DNA of 64,000 nt, from positions 1 to 64,000 of the forward strand of contig NZ_QIBX01000015.1 of NCBI RefSeq assembly GCF_003725995.1, given 5' to 3'. This stretch comes from Slackia equolifaciens (GTDB lineage Bacteria; Actinomycetota; Coriobacteriia; Coriobacteriales; Eggerthellaceae). The notes under the pieces were generated by a model that was given only the letters and a program-made list of their open reading frames with translations, was not told the DNA's origin and made no database searches. This document shows, piece after piece, positions 1 through 9,189 of this stretch; positions within the stretch are counted from its first letter, which is position 1; every line of letters begins with the position of its first letter. Position numbers and translations under genes: made by a program.

Positions 1-1720
1 CCTGGCACAGTGCCACAAACACGGCGAACCAAAACGCAGCGCTGCGGATGATGCCCATGCGCACGATGGCGCGGCGCTTGGCGACGGGAGCGGGCTTGAA
101 CGTCTCAGTGGGCATGTCGGCAAATTCCGGCAGCACGCCCGCGATGATCTCGGGCACGCGGCTCATCTTAACGAACGGATGGATGACCACACCCTTCGTG
201 GCAGGCTGCTGCCCCTGCGCCTCGGTCGAATCGGTGGCAGCGCTATCGATCTTGTGCACCGAAAGCTCGCAGTAGCCCATCAGGCGGCGGATGAAGCTTT
301 GCTTGACCACAACGGACTGCACACGGTCAACGTCCACGCCATGGAAGCTGCGCGAAAGCAGACCCGATTCCACCTCCACGCGGCCTTCGCGACGTCGCAA
401 GCGGAAGCCGCCGTAACGTACCACGGTGCCCAACGCCGAGATGACCCACAGCGCCGCGATCGCCAGAAGCGCCCACAGGATAATCTGAAGCGCCGCACCG
501 CCGATGAGCGAGCTTGCGGTATTGGCGTCAGGTAGAGCGATGGATGCCTCGCCACCGACCACCATGGACGTCACCCAGTCCTCGGTCCAGCGCTCGATGG
601 CGCCCTGGAACAACTGAGCCACCGAGCCCACCGCGGCAACGATACCCACGAACAGCAGACCCAGGCCCTCGCCTGCGCCGGATGCGCCCGCCAGCAACAG
701 CTCCTTGTTGGACAATCCGGTTTCGTACTGCACCTGGCCGGTATCAACCTCATTGCCGCCGAATACGCCGCGCACATCCTGCAAGACCTCATCGGCCACG
801 TCGAGCACGTTGGTCTCATCGGGCGAAAGTCCGGGTGCCTGCGCGCCCGCATACCCCGCGGCAACGCCTTGCGCAATCGACGCCCCGGGCACCGGCTGCA
901 ACACGTATCCAAAAGCGGTCAGTGGCGTTGCCTGCGGCGTGCCGCCCATACATGCAATGGCCCATGCGGAATAGTACAGGGAACCGTTCACCTGCGCAGT
1001 GCCGTCCTCGGCAACAGAACCGCCCGCAAGCAGAACCTTTTTGCGGCGGAAGAGCTCGGCGCGCAACGCCTCGGCTTCGGAGGTACGCATATAGGTAAGG
1101 CGCACGCCGTCGTTGGTGGCGCCGCCCGCCGTGTCGATTTTTACATCGCAGACGCCCACGATGCGCTGTATCAGCCCCGCGTTCTGATTCACGGCTTGGA
1201 CGCGCTGGTAAGGCACATGCATGCGCTTCTTGCTGATGATGCCGGAGTTCAGCGTGAATTCGTCGGTTCCCAGCTCATAGGTGAGATTCTTCCACGAAAG
1301 CCACTGCACAAGAAAAATCAAGCCCACGATGAGCAGAATGAGCAGGAGAGCTCCCCCGATAACGAACGGCATGATTGCGAAAAGCAGATCGATGCCGCCC
1401 TCCTCGTCCGCCATGCTGCCGACCACGTTGCCAAACACCGACACGCCAATCGCGGCAAGGGCGACGAACGCCGCGCGCAGACCGCCCAGCCATATATAGG
1501 TATGATGCACATGGTGCTTGCCGGGGCGCAACGTTTCTGGCACCTGATCACGTGGATCGGGATACGGAACGCCAGGAGCGGGAGCGTAGCCCTGCGGCGC
1601 AGGTTGCTGCATCGAGCCCGCCGACGCTTGCAGATTTCCGGCAGCCTGAGACGGCGCGCCCGTCGCCTGCGGGTTGTCGCCGCTGCCCTGCAGTGGCGCT
1701 TGGTTGTTCAACTCGCTCAT
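1..1720 (-). CDS. YdbT-like PH-domain membrane protein (3' end beyond window)
   Basis: Membrane protein with bacterial PH (bPH2, DUF304) domains, resembling the larger YdbT partner of YdbS. About 573 codons are visible and the frame stays open to the left edge. Residues 1-65 are a Gln/Pro/Ala-rich tail. Hydrophobic segments lie at about 76-100 and 113-140. A PH2 segment with the pattern YELGTDEFTLNSG and RVQAVN follows at about 148-225. A second hydrophobic pair and a second PH2 segment (LLSRSFHGVDVDRVQSV) come later, and another membrane segment begins at the edge. The start ATG at 1720 lies 3 bp after the stop of the upstream YdbS-like gene, so the two are very likely cotranscribed. In Bacillus such pairs are envelope-stress genes; the molecular role is unknown. 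Confidence 0.85.
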   Translation of the reverse strand, partial: MSELNNQAPLQGSGDNPQATGAPSQAAGNLQASAGSMQQPAPQGYAPAPGVPYPDPRDQVPETLRPGKHHVHHTYIWLGGLRAAFVALAAIGVSVFGNVVGSMADEEGGIDLLFAIMPFVIGGALLLILLIVGLIFLVQWLSWKNLTYELGTDEFTLNSGIISKKRMHVPYQRVQAVNQNAGLIQRIVGVCDVKIDTAGGATNDGVRLTYMRTSEAEALRAELFRRKKVLLAGGSVAEDGTAQVNGSLYYSAWAIACMGGTPQATPLTAFGYVLQPVPGASIAQGVAAGYAGAQAPGLSPDETNVLDVADEVLQDVRGVFGGNEVDTGQVQYETGLSNKELLLAGASGAGEGLGLLFVGIVAAVGSVAQLFQGAIERWTEDWVTSMVVGGEASIALPDANTASSLIGGAALQIILWALLAIAALWVISALGTVVRYGGFRLRRREGRVEVESGLLSRSFHGVDVDRVQSVVVKQSFIRRLMGYCELSVHKIDSAATDSTEAQGQQPATKGVVIHPFVKMSRVPEIIAGVLPEFADMPTETFKPAPVAKRRAIVRMGIIRSAAFWFAVFVALCQ

Positions 1721-1723
1721 GGC

Positions 1724-2218
1724 CTACACGTCCTCTTGAGCCAGACGGGCCTGCTCGGCAATGCGATCACGCAGCTCATCGGCCTCCTCGAACGCCAAGC
1801 CGGGAATTTCGTGCTCGCCGGCAGCGGTGGCCACGGTCACGCTCGCCAGATTGAAGGCGCGCAAGATGGGACCCTGCTTGGTATCGGTGTTCTGCACGCG
1901 CACGAACGGGATGATGAAGCGCTTGCGCCACACGATGCCGCGCGCGATATCCAGCTCGTTCTCGCCCACCTCGTAGCGCCAACGCATCCAGCGAATAGGC
2001 GGCAGGACAATCAGCCAAATGATGAGGCACGCCACCCAAACGGCGGTAAGCACGCCGGTCACAATCCACGCCCACCAAGCTTCCTCGGGCGCCGCAAGCG
2101 CCACGATGGGCCACGCAATAACGCAGCACAGATATATGATGGTCAGCGAGATGGCGTCGCTGATGCGCCATACATTTTTGATTTTGGGATCTAGCTGGTT
2201 CTTTGGGATGGGACGCAT
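1724..2218 (-). CDS. YdbS-like PH-domain membrane protein
   Basis: Protein of 164 residues with two adjacent membrane segments (about 23-45 and 49-72) and one bPH2 (DUF304) domain. The domain is recognised by WRYEVGENELDIARGIVWR followed by IPFVRVQNTDTKQGP, the usual strand-turn-strand and RVQ core of the family. Length fits YdbS (about 160). It sits directly upstream of the larger YdbT-like gene with a 3-bp gap, the standard gene pair. It is probably an inner-membrane accessory protein with its PH domain in the cytoplasm. A second start 16 bp upstream is in a different frame and is not used. Confidence 0.85.
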   Translation of the reverse strand: MRPIPKNQLDPKIKNVWRISDAISLTIIYLCCVIAWPIVALAAPEEAWWAWIVTGVLTAVWVACLIIWLIVLPPIRWMRWRYEVGENELDIARGIVWRKRFIIPFVRVQNTDTKQGPILRAFNLASVTVATAAGEHEIPGLAFEEADELRDRIAEQARLAQEDV

Positions 2219-2478
2219 ACCAACAACTCCTCACGTCCGTTCGACAAAATTACCTGTCAGATACAAAGCCGCGCCACGCAGGCGTCGCGCCTCAACTCAA
2301 GCTCAACCAACAGGATGCAGTCAGTATACAGCGACTACCCCCCCCCCGATGGCAAGACGCGAATTGCCCAATGGCTACGGCATGTAAACAATTCGTCAAC
2401 AGCGCGGCATGCCGAGCCGACGCACATGGTGTGCCGAGCCGGCGGAGTGCAGCATGTCGAGCCGACACACATTGCCAC

Positions 2479-2578
2479 CATCGTGCAGATCGCAAACTAT
2501 GAAAACGTATCGGCGCAGTTCACCGTGAGCGTCAACCAGGACGGAAGCATATCGGGCTTCTACGTGAAGGCGGTCTAA
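2479..2578 (+). pseudogene. Fragment resembling the end of a DUF3887-type secreted protein
   Basis: The last about 33 codons before TAA 2576-2578 read like the C-terminal strand pair of DUF3887 proteins (FTVSVNQDGSISGFYVKAV), where a phrase meaning DG-x-I-x-G-x-x-V closes the domain. Upstream of about 2470 the frame dissolves into GC-rich near-repeats of GCCGAGCCGACGCACA type and has no signal peptide or ribosome site, so this looks like the tail of a deleted gene. Family assignment rests on a short stretch only. Confidence 0.4.
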
Positions 2579-2665
2579 CAGGAAGGCCAGGAGAATACCG
2601 CTTTCAACCTCTCCTCAAAACGTTTCATTGAGGACATGTGGGGGGTCATTATGGAAATTTTTACC

Positions 2666-2705
2666 CCTGATTCAGGGCATCGACCGGTCGATGCCCTGAA
2701 TCAGG
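2666..2705. repeat. Perfect 40-bp palindrome
   Basis: Two exact 20-bp arms with no spacer, the centre being GACCGGTC. It lies 43 bp beyond the stop of the leftward TerD-like gene. No T-tract follows on either strand (the left flank reads GGGGTAAAAATTT on the minus strand), so it is not a typical intrinsic terminator. It could be a protein-binding or recombination site or a transcript-end hairpin. Confidence 0.8.
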
Positions 2706-2748
2706 TTCGTAACGTCCGCCGCGAAGGCCCCGGTGACCGATCGGACCG

Positions 2749-4216
2749 CTATTCGCATGCGCCCACGAAAAAGCGTTCTCCAAGGAGCGACCAGGTGCCG
2801 TCCTCAGGCGGCGCCACATGAAGCACGGTGTCGGCATCGTCGCGCGATTCCACGCGCAGGGCATCGCATGCTTCAAGCAGCATGTCCACATACGAAGCGA
2901 GCGTGAACGTGGCGCGAGCAAGCTTCAACCCCTCGCCGCGATGAACGCATACGAAACCGCCCTTCAGGTCAACGACGCTCGTCACCTCACGCCGTCTCTT
3001 GCCGGTCAGATCGTAACGGAACACCACGTTATCGCGATCGAATAAGCGCACGTCGCGCTCGTCGCTGCCCACCACCGAGCATCCGCAGAACGCGGTGTCG
3101 ATGCCGTCCCAGCTGCCAGCTCCGGCATAAATGACGTTGCTGATAGAAATCGTCTTGACCCCCGCCGCAAGCGCGTCAGGCACATAGACATCGATGTATT
3201 CGACCGCGTTCACCGAGGTGGTAACGTCTCCGCTTGTGGTAATGCCCGCCACGCTAAAGCGTTCGTTCCAGCCCACATGATAAAAGCCCTCCGACCCCGA
3301 TGCCACGGCATGCATGTCCACATCCACGCGTTTCGCCCGGTCGTCCCAATAGGTGAAAAAGCGCAAGCGGTCGACATCGGGCAACGCATACGCCATGCCC
3401 GCCGGAGGCCAGGCGGTCTTCTGCCCGCTTTCATTGGGCACAACCAGCGACCCTTCCAGGGAGAATGCACCGGCATCCACAAACACCCGCTTACCCGCCA
3501 GCTCCCGCAGGTGCCCCTCGACAGCAGCCAAGCGAGCAAGCACCAGCTTCAACGTAGGAAGCAGCACGGCATTCAGAGCGAACCGATACCCCTCCAGCGT
3601 GCGCTCCTCATCTTGCACATAGGCGAAATCGCCCTTTTCATCAACAATGCAGCCTTCCTCGCTCGCGGAAGGGATTCCCAAGCCATCGACCGAACACTGC
3701 GCCGTCACCTTGAGCAGCGTGGCGCACGACACCGAATGGGCAAGCGCTTCTACCACGCCGCACGACTCCACCTGCTCACGAGTTAGACCAGCATGCACGA
3801 AACGCGTGAGCGTACGCAGAAGCACCCCGGGACGCTGCAGATAGAACATGAGTAAGTCGCGCATAGCCTGCTCGCGCTGCTGGGTTATATCCTGGTGAAT
3901 CGCATCGAGTTCGCCTTCCGAGGCAGCGCCCGACCCAGAGAGGGTTGCGCATGCACCCGTGGCAGCGTTCAGAGCGTCGATCCTGCTCCACAGTTTTTCG
4001 GCGCGCGCGTTCCACGAAGGCACCTTGCCGTTTACGGCAGCCATGATGCGCTCATGATCGTCCGGCATCGCGAAACGTTTGAGCGAGAGATATTTCACGC
4101 CGTTGCGCACCGTGGGATGCGCATCCGCGATGTTGCTCACCTGCAAGCATTGCCTTTTGCAGACCAAGAGACGAATTCCGAAGTTGGATGAGTTCCGGTG
4201 TGTAACCGTTGGCCAT
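2749..4216 (-). CDS. TerD-like stress protein of the RPG-x-LLRTL type, probable frameshift near the start
   Basis: The main frame (2749-4140) encodes about 464 residues. The C-terminal third has a TerD-like fold pattern (RFFTYWDDRAKRVDVDMHAV, then EYIDVYVPDALAAGVK and a DLTGKRR strand). The middle carries RPGVLLRTLTRFV, found in large TerD-type proteins. The only good ribosome site (AGGAGG, 5 bp spacing) precedes ATG 4216, which opens a different frame reading MANGYTPELIQLRNSSL and ends after 54 codons. In-frame coding similarity begins near IADAHPTVRNG, whose first possible start is GTG 4140 without a ribosome site. A one-base shift around 4138-4143 would join both parts. It is therefore a frameshifted gene, a sequencing slip, or a gene starting weakly at 4140. 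TerD-family proteins bind calcium and act in tellurite or phage stress responses; the role here is unknown. Confidence 0.6.
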
Positions 4217-4759
4217 CGTAGCCTCCTAGAGTAAACACCGCCACGCGCAAGCCCCAGCGCGGCGATACGCGTGTCCTGCCTTGAATGGATGGGGTATTCA
4301 AAACGGAGCATCCCAAGGACAGGCGGCACCGCAAAAAATCACCCATTGAAATAAAAGTACGCGATGCCTTACGTCCTTGGGATGCTTTGCATTATAGTAC
4401 ACCCCTTTTCGGGGCAAATATTGGACGGCATTTGCGCAAAACGCGTTCGCGCGCAACGCCTTTGCGCAGACTAGCTAGCCCGCGCACCTGCGCTCCGTCT
4501 CCATATTCCTCGCTCGCAATTCGCCAAGCGTTTGCGAACGCGGTATAATCGCGCGGTTGTTCAGGCGCTTTGACACGAATCGCCATCCCGAATACGAGGC
4601 CGCTGCGCCTCGAGCGCAGTAGGTCACGCTCGCACCGCGGATGCTTATGCCGCTCGCGGGCGCTTCGGATGCACGTACCGTGCGCAAGCGCCAGAAGGGC
4701 GTCCAGCAAGCGAATGCGCCGACCGTCCAAACATGCAAGCAAACGAAGGAGCTCTCCTT
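4217..4759. other. Intergenic region with inverted repeat and promoter
   Basis: Divergent spacer between the TerD-like gene and the ATP-grasp gene. It holds a perfect 13-bp inverted repeat, GCATCCCAAGGAC at 4308-4320 and its complement at 4373-4385, separated by 52 bp. It also holds a TATAAT box at 4544-4549 that suits the rightward gene, leaving a leader of about 200 nt. No gene is seen. Confidence 0.55.
4544..4549 (+). promoter_or_regulatory. Candidate -10 box of the ATP-grasp ligase gene
   Basis: A consensus TATAAT preceded by GCGG. The -35 region is poor (around TTCGCC at 4520). The transcript would carry an approximately 200-nt leader before ATG 4760. Confidence 0.45.
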
Positions 4760-6064
4760 ATGGCATACGAAACCGCCGCACAGAACACGCCGTTCGAGGC
4801 CACGCCCGCCGCGCAGGCACAGCAGGATTTTGTGCCGCTGCTCATCGGCGCGGACATGAACGCGTATTCGGTCGCCCGCGCGCTGCACGAGCAGTACGGC
4901 GTGGTGAGCCACGCGCTGGGGCGCTTTGCCGCCGGCGACACCAAGTACAGCCGCATCGTGCAGGTGGCGCTCGAGCCCAACCTGGAAGATCTGGACGTGC
5001 TTCTCGCACGCATCAACGAGTTCGCCGCCGCTCACGCCAACAAGAAGGTACTGGTATGGGGCTGCACCGACGGCTATGCCGCCATGCTCATGGCGCTGCG
5101 CGACAAGCTGCCCGAAAACTGCCGCACGCTCTACATCGACGCCGCGCTGCGCGACAAGCTTGAGGCCAAAGACAGCTTTTATGAGATGTGCGACAAGCAC
5201 GGCATTCCCTACCCCACCACACAGGTGGTCACGCCGCAGCAGTTCGCCAGCGGTATGACCGAGGCAGACCTTGCCGCGGAGGCGCTGGGTTTCGAGTACC
5301 CCATCATCGTGAAGCCTGCCATGAGCGAGGAGTATTGGCGCCATCCCTTCGACGGCATGAAGAAGGTGTATACCGCCGCCACCCCCGCCGAGGCGCTGCA
5401 TATTTTGGGACTCATCTTTGGCGCGGGGTATCCCATGAATATCATTTTGCAGGACACCGTCCCTGGCGCGGACGACAGCATGCGCGTGCTTACCGCCTAC
5501 TCCGACCGCGCGGGCAAGGTAAAAATGATGTGCTTCGGGCGCGTGGGGCTTGAGGAACACACCGCCACGGCGCTGGGCAACCCGTGCGCCATTATCACCG
5601 AGCCCAACCCTGAGTTGCAGGAACGCATCAAGGCGTGGCTGGAGGAAATTGGGTTCACGGGCTTTTCCAACTTCGATATCAAGTACGACAGCCGCGACGG
5701 CGGGTACAAGGTGTTCGAAATCAACCTGCGCCAGGGCCGCTCGAACTTCTATATCACCGGCGGGGCCGGCATCAACATCGCGCGCTATGTGGTGGAAGAC
5801 CGTATCTATGAGCGCGACCTGGGCGAATGCCTGATGAACGAGCGCGAAGGATTCTGCCGCTCCATTCCCTGGAAGGTTGTGCGCGATTTCGTGCAAGACA
5901 AGGAGTTCGTGCGCCGAGCAGAAGCGCTGCGCCGCGCTGGGCGCGAAGCCGTGGCCTTCTACTACAGTTCCGACACGCGGTTCAACCCTCTGCGCTGGGC
6001 CTACGTGAAGGTGCACATGTACCGCTACTTCGACAAGTTCAAGAACTCCGAAAAGTACAAATAA
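4760..6064 (+). CDS. ATP-grasp carboxylate-amine ligase, D-aspartate ligase type
   Basis: Cytoplasmic ATP-grasp enzyme of 434 residues that matches the plan of Enterococcus D-aspartate ligase (Asl), which adds D-Asp to the side-chain amine of residue 3 of the peptidoglycan precursor. Shared features in order: PLLIGADMNAYSVARAL near the N-terminus, DSFYEMCDKHGIPYP, YPIIVKPAMSEEYW (ATP lysine), DDSMRVLTAYSD, GFSNFDIKYD and the metal-binding end FEINLRQGRSNFY. ATG 4760 is chosen because AAGGAG lies 8 bp upstream; an in-frame ATG 27 bp earlier has no ribosome site. The gene is single, ends at a strong hairpin and has a TATAAT box upstream. The exact amino-acid substrate is inferred from family resemblance only. 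Confidence 0.8.
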   Translation: MAYETAAQNTPFEATPAAQAQQDFVPLLIGADMNAYSVARALHEQYGVVSHALGRFAAGDTKYSRIVQVALEPNLEDLDVLLARINEFAAAHANKKVLVWGCTDGYAAMLMALRDKLPENCRTLYIDAALRDKLEAKDSFYEMCDKHGIPYPTTQVVTPQQFASGMTEADLAAEALGFEYPIIVKPAMSEEYWRHPFDGMKKVYTAATPAEALHILGLIFGAGYPMNIILQDTVPGADDSMRVLTAYSDRAGKVKMMCFGRVGLEEHTATALGNPCAIITEPNPELQERIKAWLEEIGFTGFSNFDIKYDSRDGGYKVFEINLRQGRSNFYITGGAGINIARYVVEDRIYERDLGECLMNEREGFCRSIPWKVVRDFVQDKEFVRRAEALRRAGREAVAFYYSSDTRFNPLRWAYVKVHMYRYFDKFKNSEKYK

Positions 6065-6108
6065 ACGCTGGTTCGATTCCTCGGCAACAAGGAAAACGGC
6101 AACGATGA

Positions 6109-6136
6109 AGTGGCGTCATAATGGCGCCACTTTTTT
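6109..6136 (+). terminator. Intrinsic terminator of the ATP-grasp gene
   Basis: AGTGGCG and CGCCACT arms around a short loop, followed by six T. It lies 45 bp after the stop codon. The right arm and T-run are also one copy of a repeated CGCCACTTTTTT motif found twice more to the right. Confidence 0.85.
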
Positions 6137-6863
6137 GCATCCGTGAGCTCCGCTTCTCCGCCTCAGAAAGCTGGTCTCGCAAATTGTGGGTTATCCCAGA
6201 TTACCTTCCTGCGAGGATTTTGGGTAGCTCGCTGTCCGAAAGGACGATACGGCTCAGCGCCACTTTTTTGCACTTATGAACTCTGTGTACAGCCAATCGC
6301 GCGAAAAACGCCATCTTTTTTGAGAACTCTCTCGTGCAAAAACATGCCCATTGTCGGGCATCCAAAAAGCCGTTTGGCCTTTAATCCTCCCCCCCATCTT
6401 CCATATTTTCCCAGATCAGACCACCGCACTTCCGGCTCTGCTGTGGAGTTTGATACCGAGAATGATGTACGAGAAGTTCATAAATGTAAAAAGTGGCGTT
6501 TTTGCCACAAATCCGTGTACATAGCAGCCGCAGAAAGATGACATGGCCGCGAGAGTGCAAACGCTTGAGCGGCAGAGATCCGTGCACGCGTCGTCCACGG
6601 AAGGACTCCGACGCGACGAACGCAGGAGCCATGAATGCGACGAATCCGCGTATACAATGCCCATAAATCGAGAAAATGACCGGCAAAGACCGCAATCGGG
6701 ACGAATCCGTATATGCGCGCCCACAAGAAGGCTCCGTTGCAACACGCACAGGAGCCAATACCGCGACGGATCCATGCACGCGGCGCCCGCAAGGATCCCA
6801 CCTTGGGCCGTCGGATGGAGGAGGGGCGCCACTCGCGCACGCGTCGTCCACAGGACTCCACAC
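6137..6863. repeat. Gene-free region of degenerate repeats
   Basis: No credible gene is present; open frames occur in several overlapping frames without ribosome sites. Two things are visible. First, motif CGCCACTTTTT plus a TTATGAACT-type tail occurs at about 6259-6294 and, inverted and diverged, at about 6470-6508, with a third related copy at the terminator near 6125. Second, from about 6575 to 6855 there are diverged GC-rich repeats built on GACGAATCCGTATA and GATCCRTGCACGCG. The region looks like decayed repetitive DNA between the two convergent genes. Confidence 0.5.
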
Positions 6864-6895
6864 AAAAAAGGCGCCACCCACAGCGGGCGGCGCCA
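6864..6895 (-). terminator. Intrinsic terminator of asnB
   Basis: On the minus strand GGCGCC pairs with GGCGCC around a GC-rich centre and is followed by six T. It lies about 30 bp beyond the asnB stop codon. Confidence 0.8.
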
Positions 6896-6925
6896 TGAAC
6901 GCTTAGCGCAACGTGCTCAGCGCAC

Positions 6926-8773
6926 CTACTTCTCCTCGATAAAGAAGCGCTTGTACCAGATCAAGAACGTGAGTGCGGTGTAGATCTTGCGCTGGTTGAG
7001 GGCGCGGCCTTCAAAATGATCGTCGAGCAGCTTCATCAGCTTTTCACGGTCGAAGAACTCCTCGGCAAAATCAGCCTGGAAGTATTCCTTCACGTAGTCG
7101 TAATACTTCTGCTCACGCAGCCAGAATTTGATGGGCACAGGGAAGCCCTTCTTGGGGCGCGTAGCCCACTCATCCGGCAAGCAACGGTTGGCAGCGTGAC
7201 GCAGCACCTGCTTGTTGCCGTTTTCGTTCACGCGGAAGCGCGCGGGCACATGCTGCGCGAACTCCATGACCCTCTTGTCCAGGAACGGCACGCGCAGCTC
7301 CAGCGAGTGCGCCATGCACATCTTGTCGGCCTTGAGCAGAATGTCGCCCGGCAGCCACATATTCATATCCAGATACTGCTTCTTGGAAAGCTCGCAGAAC
7401 TGCGGCACCTGCGCATACACCGGCGCGCACAGCTCGAAGGCGTTGGGGCCCTGATCGTAGTCGGGCTTCAGGATGTCGTCTGCCTCTTCGGGCGAGTACA
7501 CGTTGGCCTGGCCCACGTACCAGCGCTCAGGCACCTCGGCGCACTTGGTCAGGAAGTTATGACCCTTGAAGTACGGCAGATGTTGCACGAGCGAACCCAG
7601 CGCGCGGCGCACGCCCAGCGGCACGGTGCGCTTGAACTTGGCCATCTCGGGCGTATCCTCATACCACTCGTAGCCGGCGAACAGCTCGTCGGCGCCCTCA
7701 CCGGAAAGCACGACGGTCACCTGCTCGGCGGCCAGCTGCGCCAGGAAGTACAGCGGCACACTGGACAGGTTGGACTGCGGCTCATCCATGTGGTACTGGA
7801 TGGTTTCCAGCGCCCCGAAGAAATCGTCGCCGTCGATCATCTTGCGGTAGTTCTTGATGCCCAGCTTGTCAGACAGCTCGGCGGCGTAGTTGGTTTCGTT
7901 GAAATCCTTGTAGTCGAAGCCCACGCTGAACGTGTTGTCGGGCATGAGGCACGCGGCGATGTAGCTGGAGTCCACGCCGCCAGAAAGGAACGAACCCACC
8001 TTCACGTCGGCGATGCGGTGCGCCGCCACACTTTCATGCACCACCTGATCGCACTCGTCCACGTACTCGTCGAAGTTCTTGGAGTTGTCGTCCGAAAAAT
8101 CGCACTGCCAGTAACGACGCACGTTCATCTCGCGCGTGGCCAGGTCATACGTGAAGCAATGCGCAGCCTCGAGCTTGTACACGCCCGCGAAGAACGTTTC
8201 CTCCGTGGCGGGGAACTGCAGCGTGAGATACGGGCGCAGGGCTTTCTTGTTTACGGCCTTCACGAAGCCCGGATGGTCCAGGAAACTCTTGATTTCGCTG
8301 CCGAACAACAAATCACCCTGTGCGGTGCGGCCGTAGTAGAACGGTTTGATGCCGAAGATGTCGCGCGCGCCGTAAAGCCTTTGGTTGCGCTTGTCGTAGA
8401 TCACGAAGCCGTACATGCCGCGAAGGCGGTCCACTAGACCCTCGCCCCACTCCTCGTAACCATGTACGAGCACCTCGGTGTCGGCGTTGCAGTGAAACGT
8501 GTGCCCGGCTGCCTCGAGCTGGGCACGCAGCTCCTGAAAGTTGTAGATCTCGCCGTTGAACGTGACGGTCACATTGCCGTCGACGCTGGTCATAGGCTGG
8601 CGACCCGCCTCAGACAAGTCCAGGATGGACAGGCGGCGAAAGCCCATAGACACGTCGCCGTCAAAATACTGGCCACCCATATCGGGGCCGCGATGAACGA
8701 TACGGTTCATCATGGCCTCAAGGACGGCCTCTTTATTCTCGATGCTGCCGGTGAATCCGACGAATCCGCACAT
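6926..8773 (-). CDS. asnB: Asparagine synthase (glutamine-hydrolysing)
   Basis: Makes asparagine from aspartate, ATP and glutamine in the cytoplasm. The 615-residue protein begins MCGFVGF, so the N-terminal nucleophile Cys2 of class II glutamine amidotransferases is exposed after Met removal. GPDMGG, FNGEIYN and NADTEVLVHGYEEWG belong to the glutaminase domain (about 1-210). The synthetase domain has the PP-loop LSGGVDSS and SGEGADELFAGYEWY. Length equals the usual 610-640. The frame extends 117 codons further upstream, but that part runs into the repeat element and lacks the Cys2 start, so ATG 8773 with GAAAGG upstream is used. Monocistronic with its own terminator. Confidence 0.93.
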   Translation of the reverse strand: MCGFVGFTGSIENKEAVLEAMMNRIVHRGPDMGGQYFDGDVSMGFRRLSILDLSEAGRQPMTSVDGNVTVTFNGEIYNFQELRAQLEAAGHTFHCNADTEVLVHGYEEWGEGLVDRLRGMYGFVIYDKRNQRLYGARDIFGIKPFYYGRTAQGDLLFGSEIKSFLDHPGFVKAVNKKALRPYLTLQFPATEETFFAGVYKLEAAHCFTYDLATREMNVRRYWQCDFSDDNSKNFDEYVDECDQVVHESVAAHRIADVKVGSFLSGGVDSSYIAACLMPDNTFSVGFDYKDFNETNYAAELSDKLGIKNYRKMIDGDDFFGALETIQYHMDEPQSNLSSVPLYFLAQLAAEQVTVVLSGEGADELFAGYEWYEDTPEMAKFKRTVPLGVRRALGSLVQHLPYFKGHNFLTKCAEVPERWYVGQANVYSPEEADDILKPDYDQGPNAFELCAPVYAQVPQFCELSKKQYLDMNMWLPGDILLKADKMCMAHSLELRVPFLDKRVMEFAQHVPARFRVNENGNKQVLRHAANRCLPDEWATRPKKGFPVPIKFWLREQKYYDYVKEYFQADFAEEFFDREKLMKLLDDHFEGRALNQRKIYTALTFLIWYKRFFIEEK

Positions 8774-9045
8774 AGGATGCCTTTCGTAGACTCTTTCATT
8801 CGGAGGGCGCAGCGCCGCGCGGGCGAACCAGCGCGCGCATTCCTGCCGCCGCGCAAGCGACCGAACGCCCAAACATTCATTCGAAGCTAGAATTGTAACG
8901 TTACGACCCCTTGAATTGGGAAAATGCGTGATATGAGCATAGCTCGATGCCTCAGAAGGTATCGGCGTGCCGGGTAGAAAGACCTCGCCGAATGCCAGCG
9001 TACGGGATAGAGCGGCCGAAAGTCCAGAAAGGGGCGGCGCGATTG

Positions 9046-9189
9046 CAACAAACGGCGATTTGCTGCAGTTTTCGAGGGGTGCCCCAAGTACATCGCTGTT
9101 GGGCTTCGCGTTGCCCCAGGTCACGGCCTTGCGCCGATTGGTCTACTTTAGGAGGCGCGCGAAAACTGCAGCAAATCGCCATTTGTTTG
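9046..9189 (-). repeat. 144-bp inverted-arm repeat element, copy 1
   Basis: Left arm 9046-9074 and right arm 9160-9189 are near-perfect inverted copies with the shared core GCGATTTGCTGCAGTTTTCG. They enclose an 85-bp loop. The loop, read on the minus strand, matches the loop of copy 2 (23197-23340) at about 71 of 85 positions by eye, while the arms and the satellite on the right side have the same orientation in both copies. The loop of copy 1 is thus inverted relative to its surroundings. A reading frame giving LGAPLENCSKSPFV crosses loop and arm in both copies. Confidence 0.8.

Noticed and set aside
869-2194. Plus-strand 441-codon frame
   Set aside because: Antisense shadow of the YdbT/YdbS-like pair, with no ribosome site and low-complexity His/Arg composition.
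6381-6896. Several overlapping minus-strand frames of 127-171 codons
   Set aside because: Three frames are open at once over diverged repeats, none with a ribosome site or recognisable domain, and the asnB terminator lies within them.
8774-9124. N-terminal extension of asparagine synthase by 117 codons
   Set aside because: It would bury the catalytic Cys2 and runs into the repeat element; ATG 8773 has its own ribosome site.
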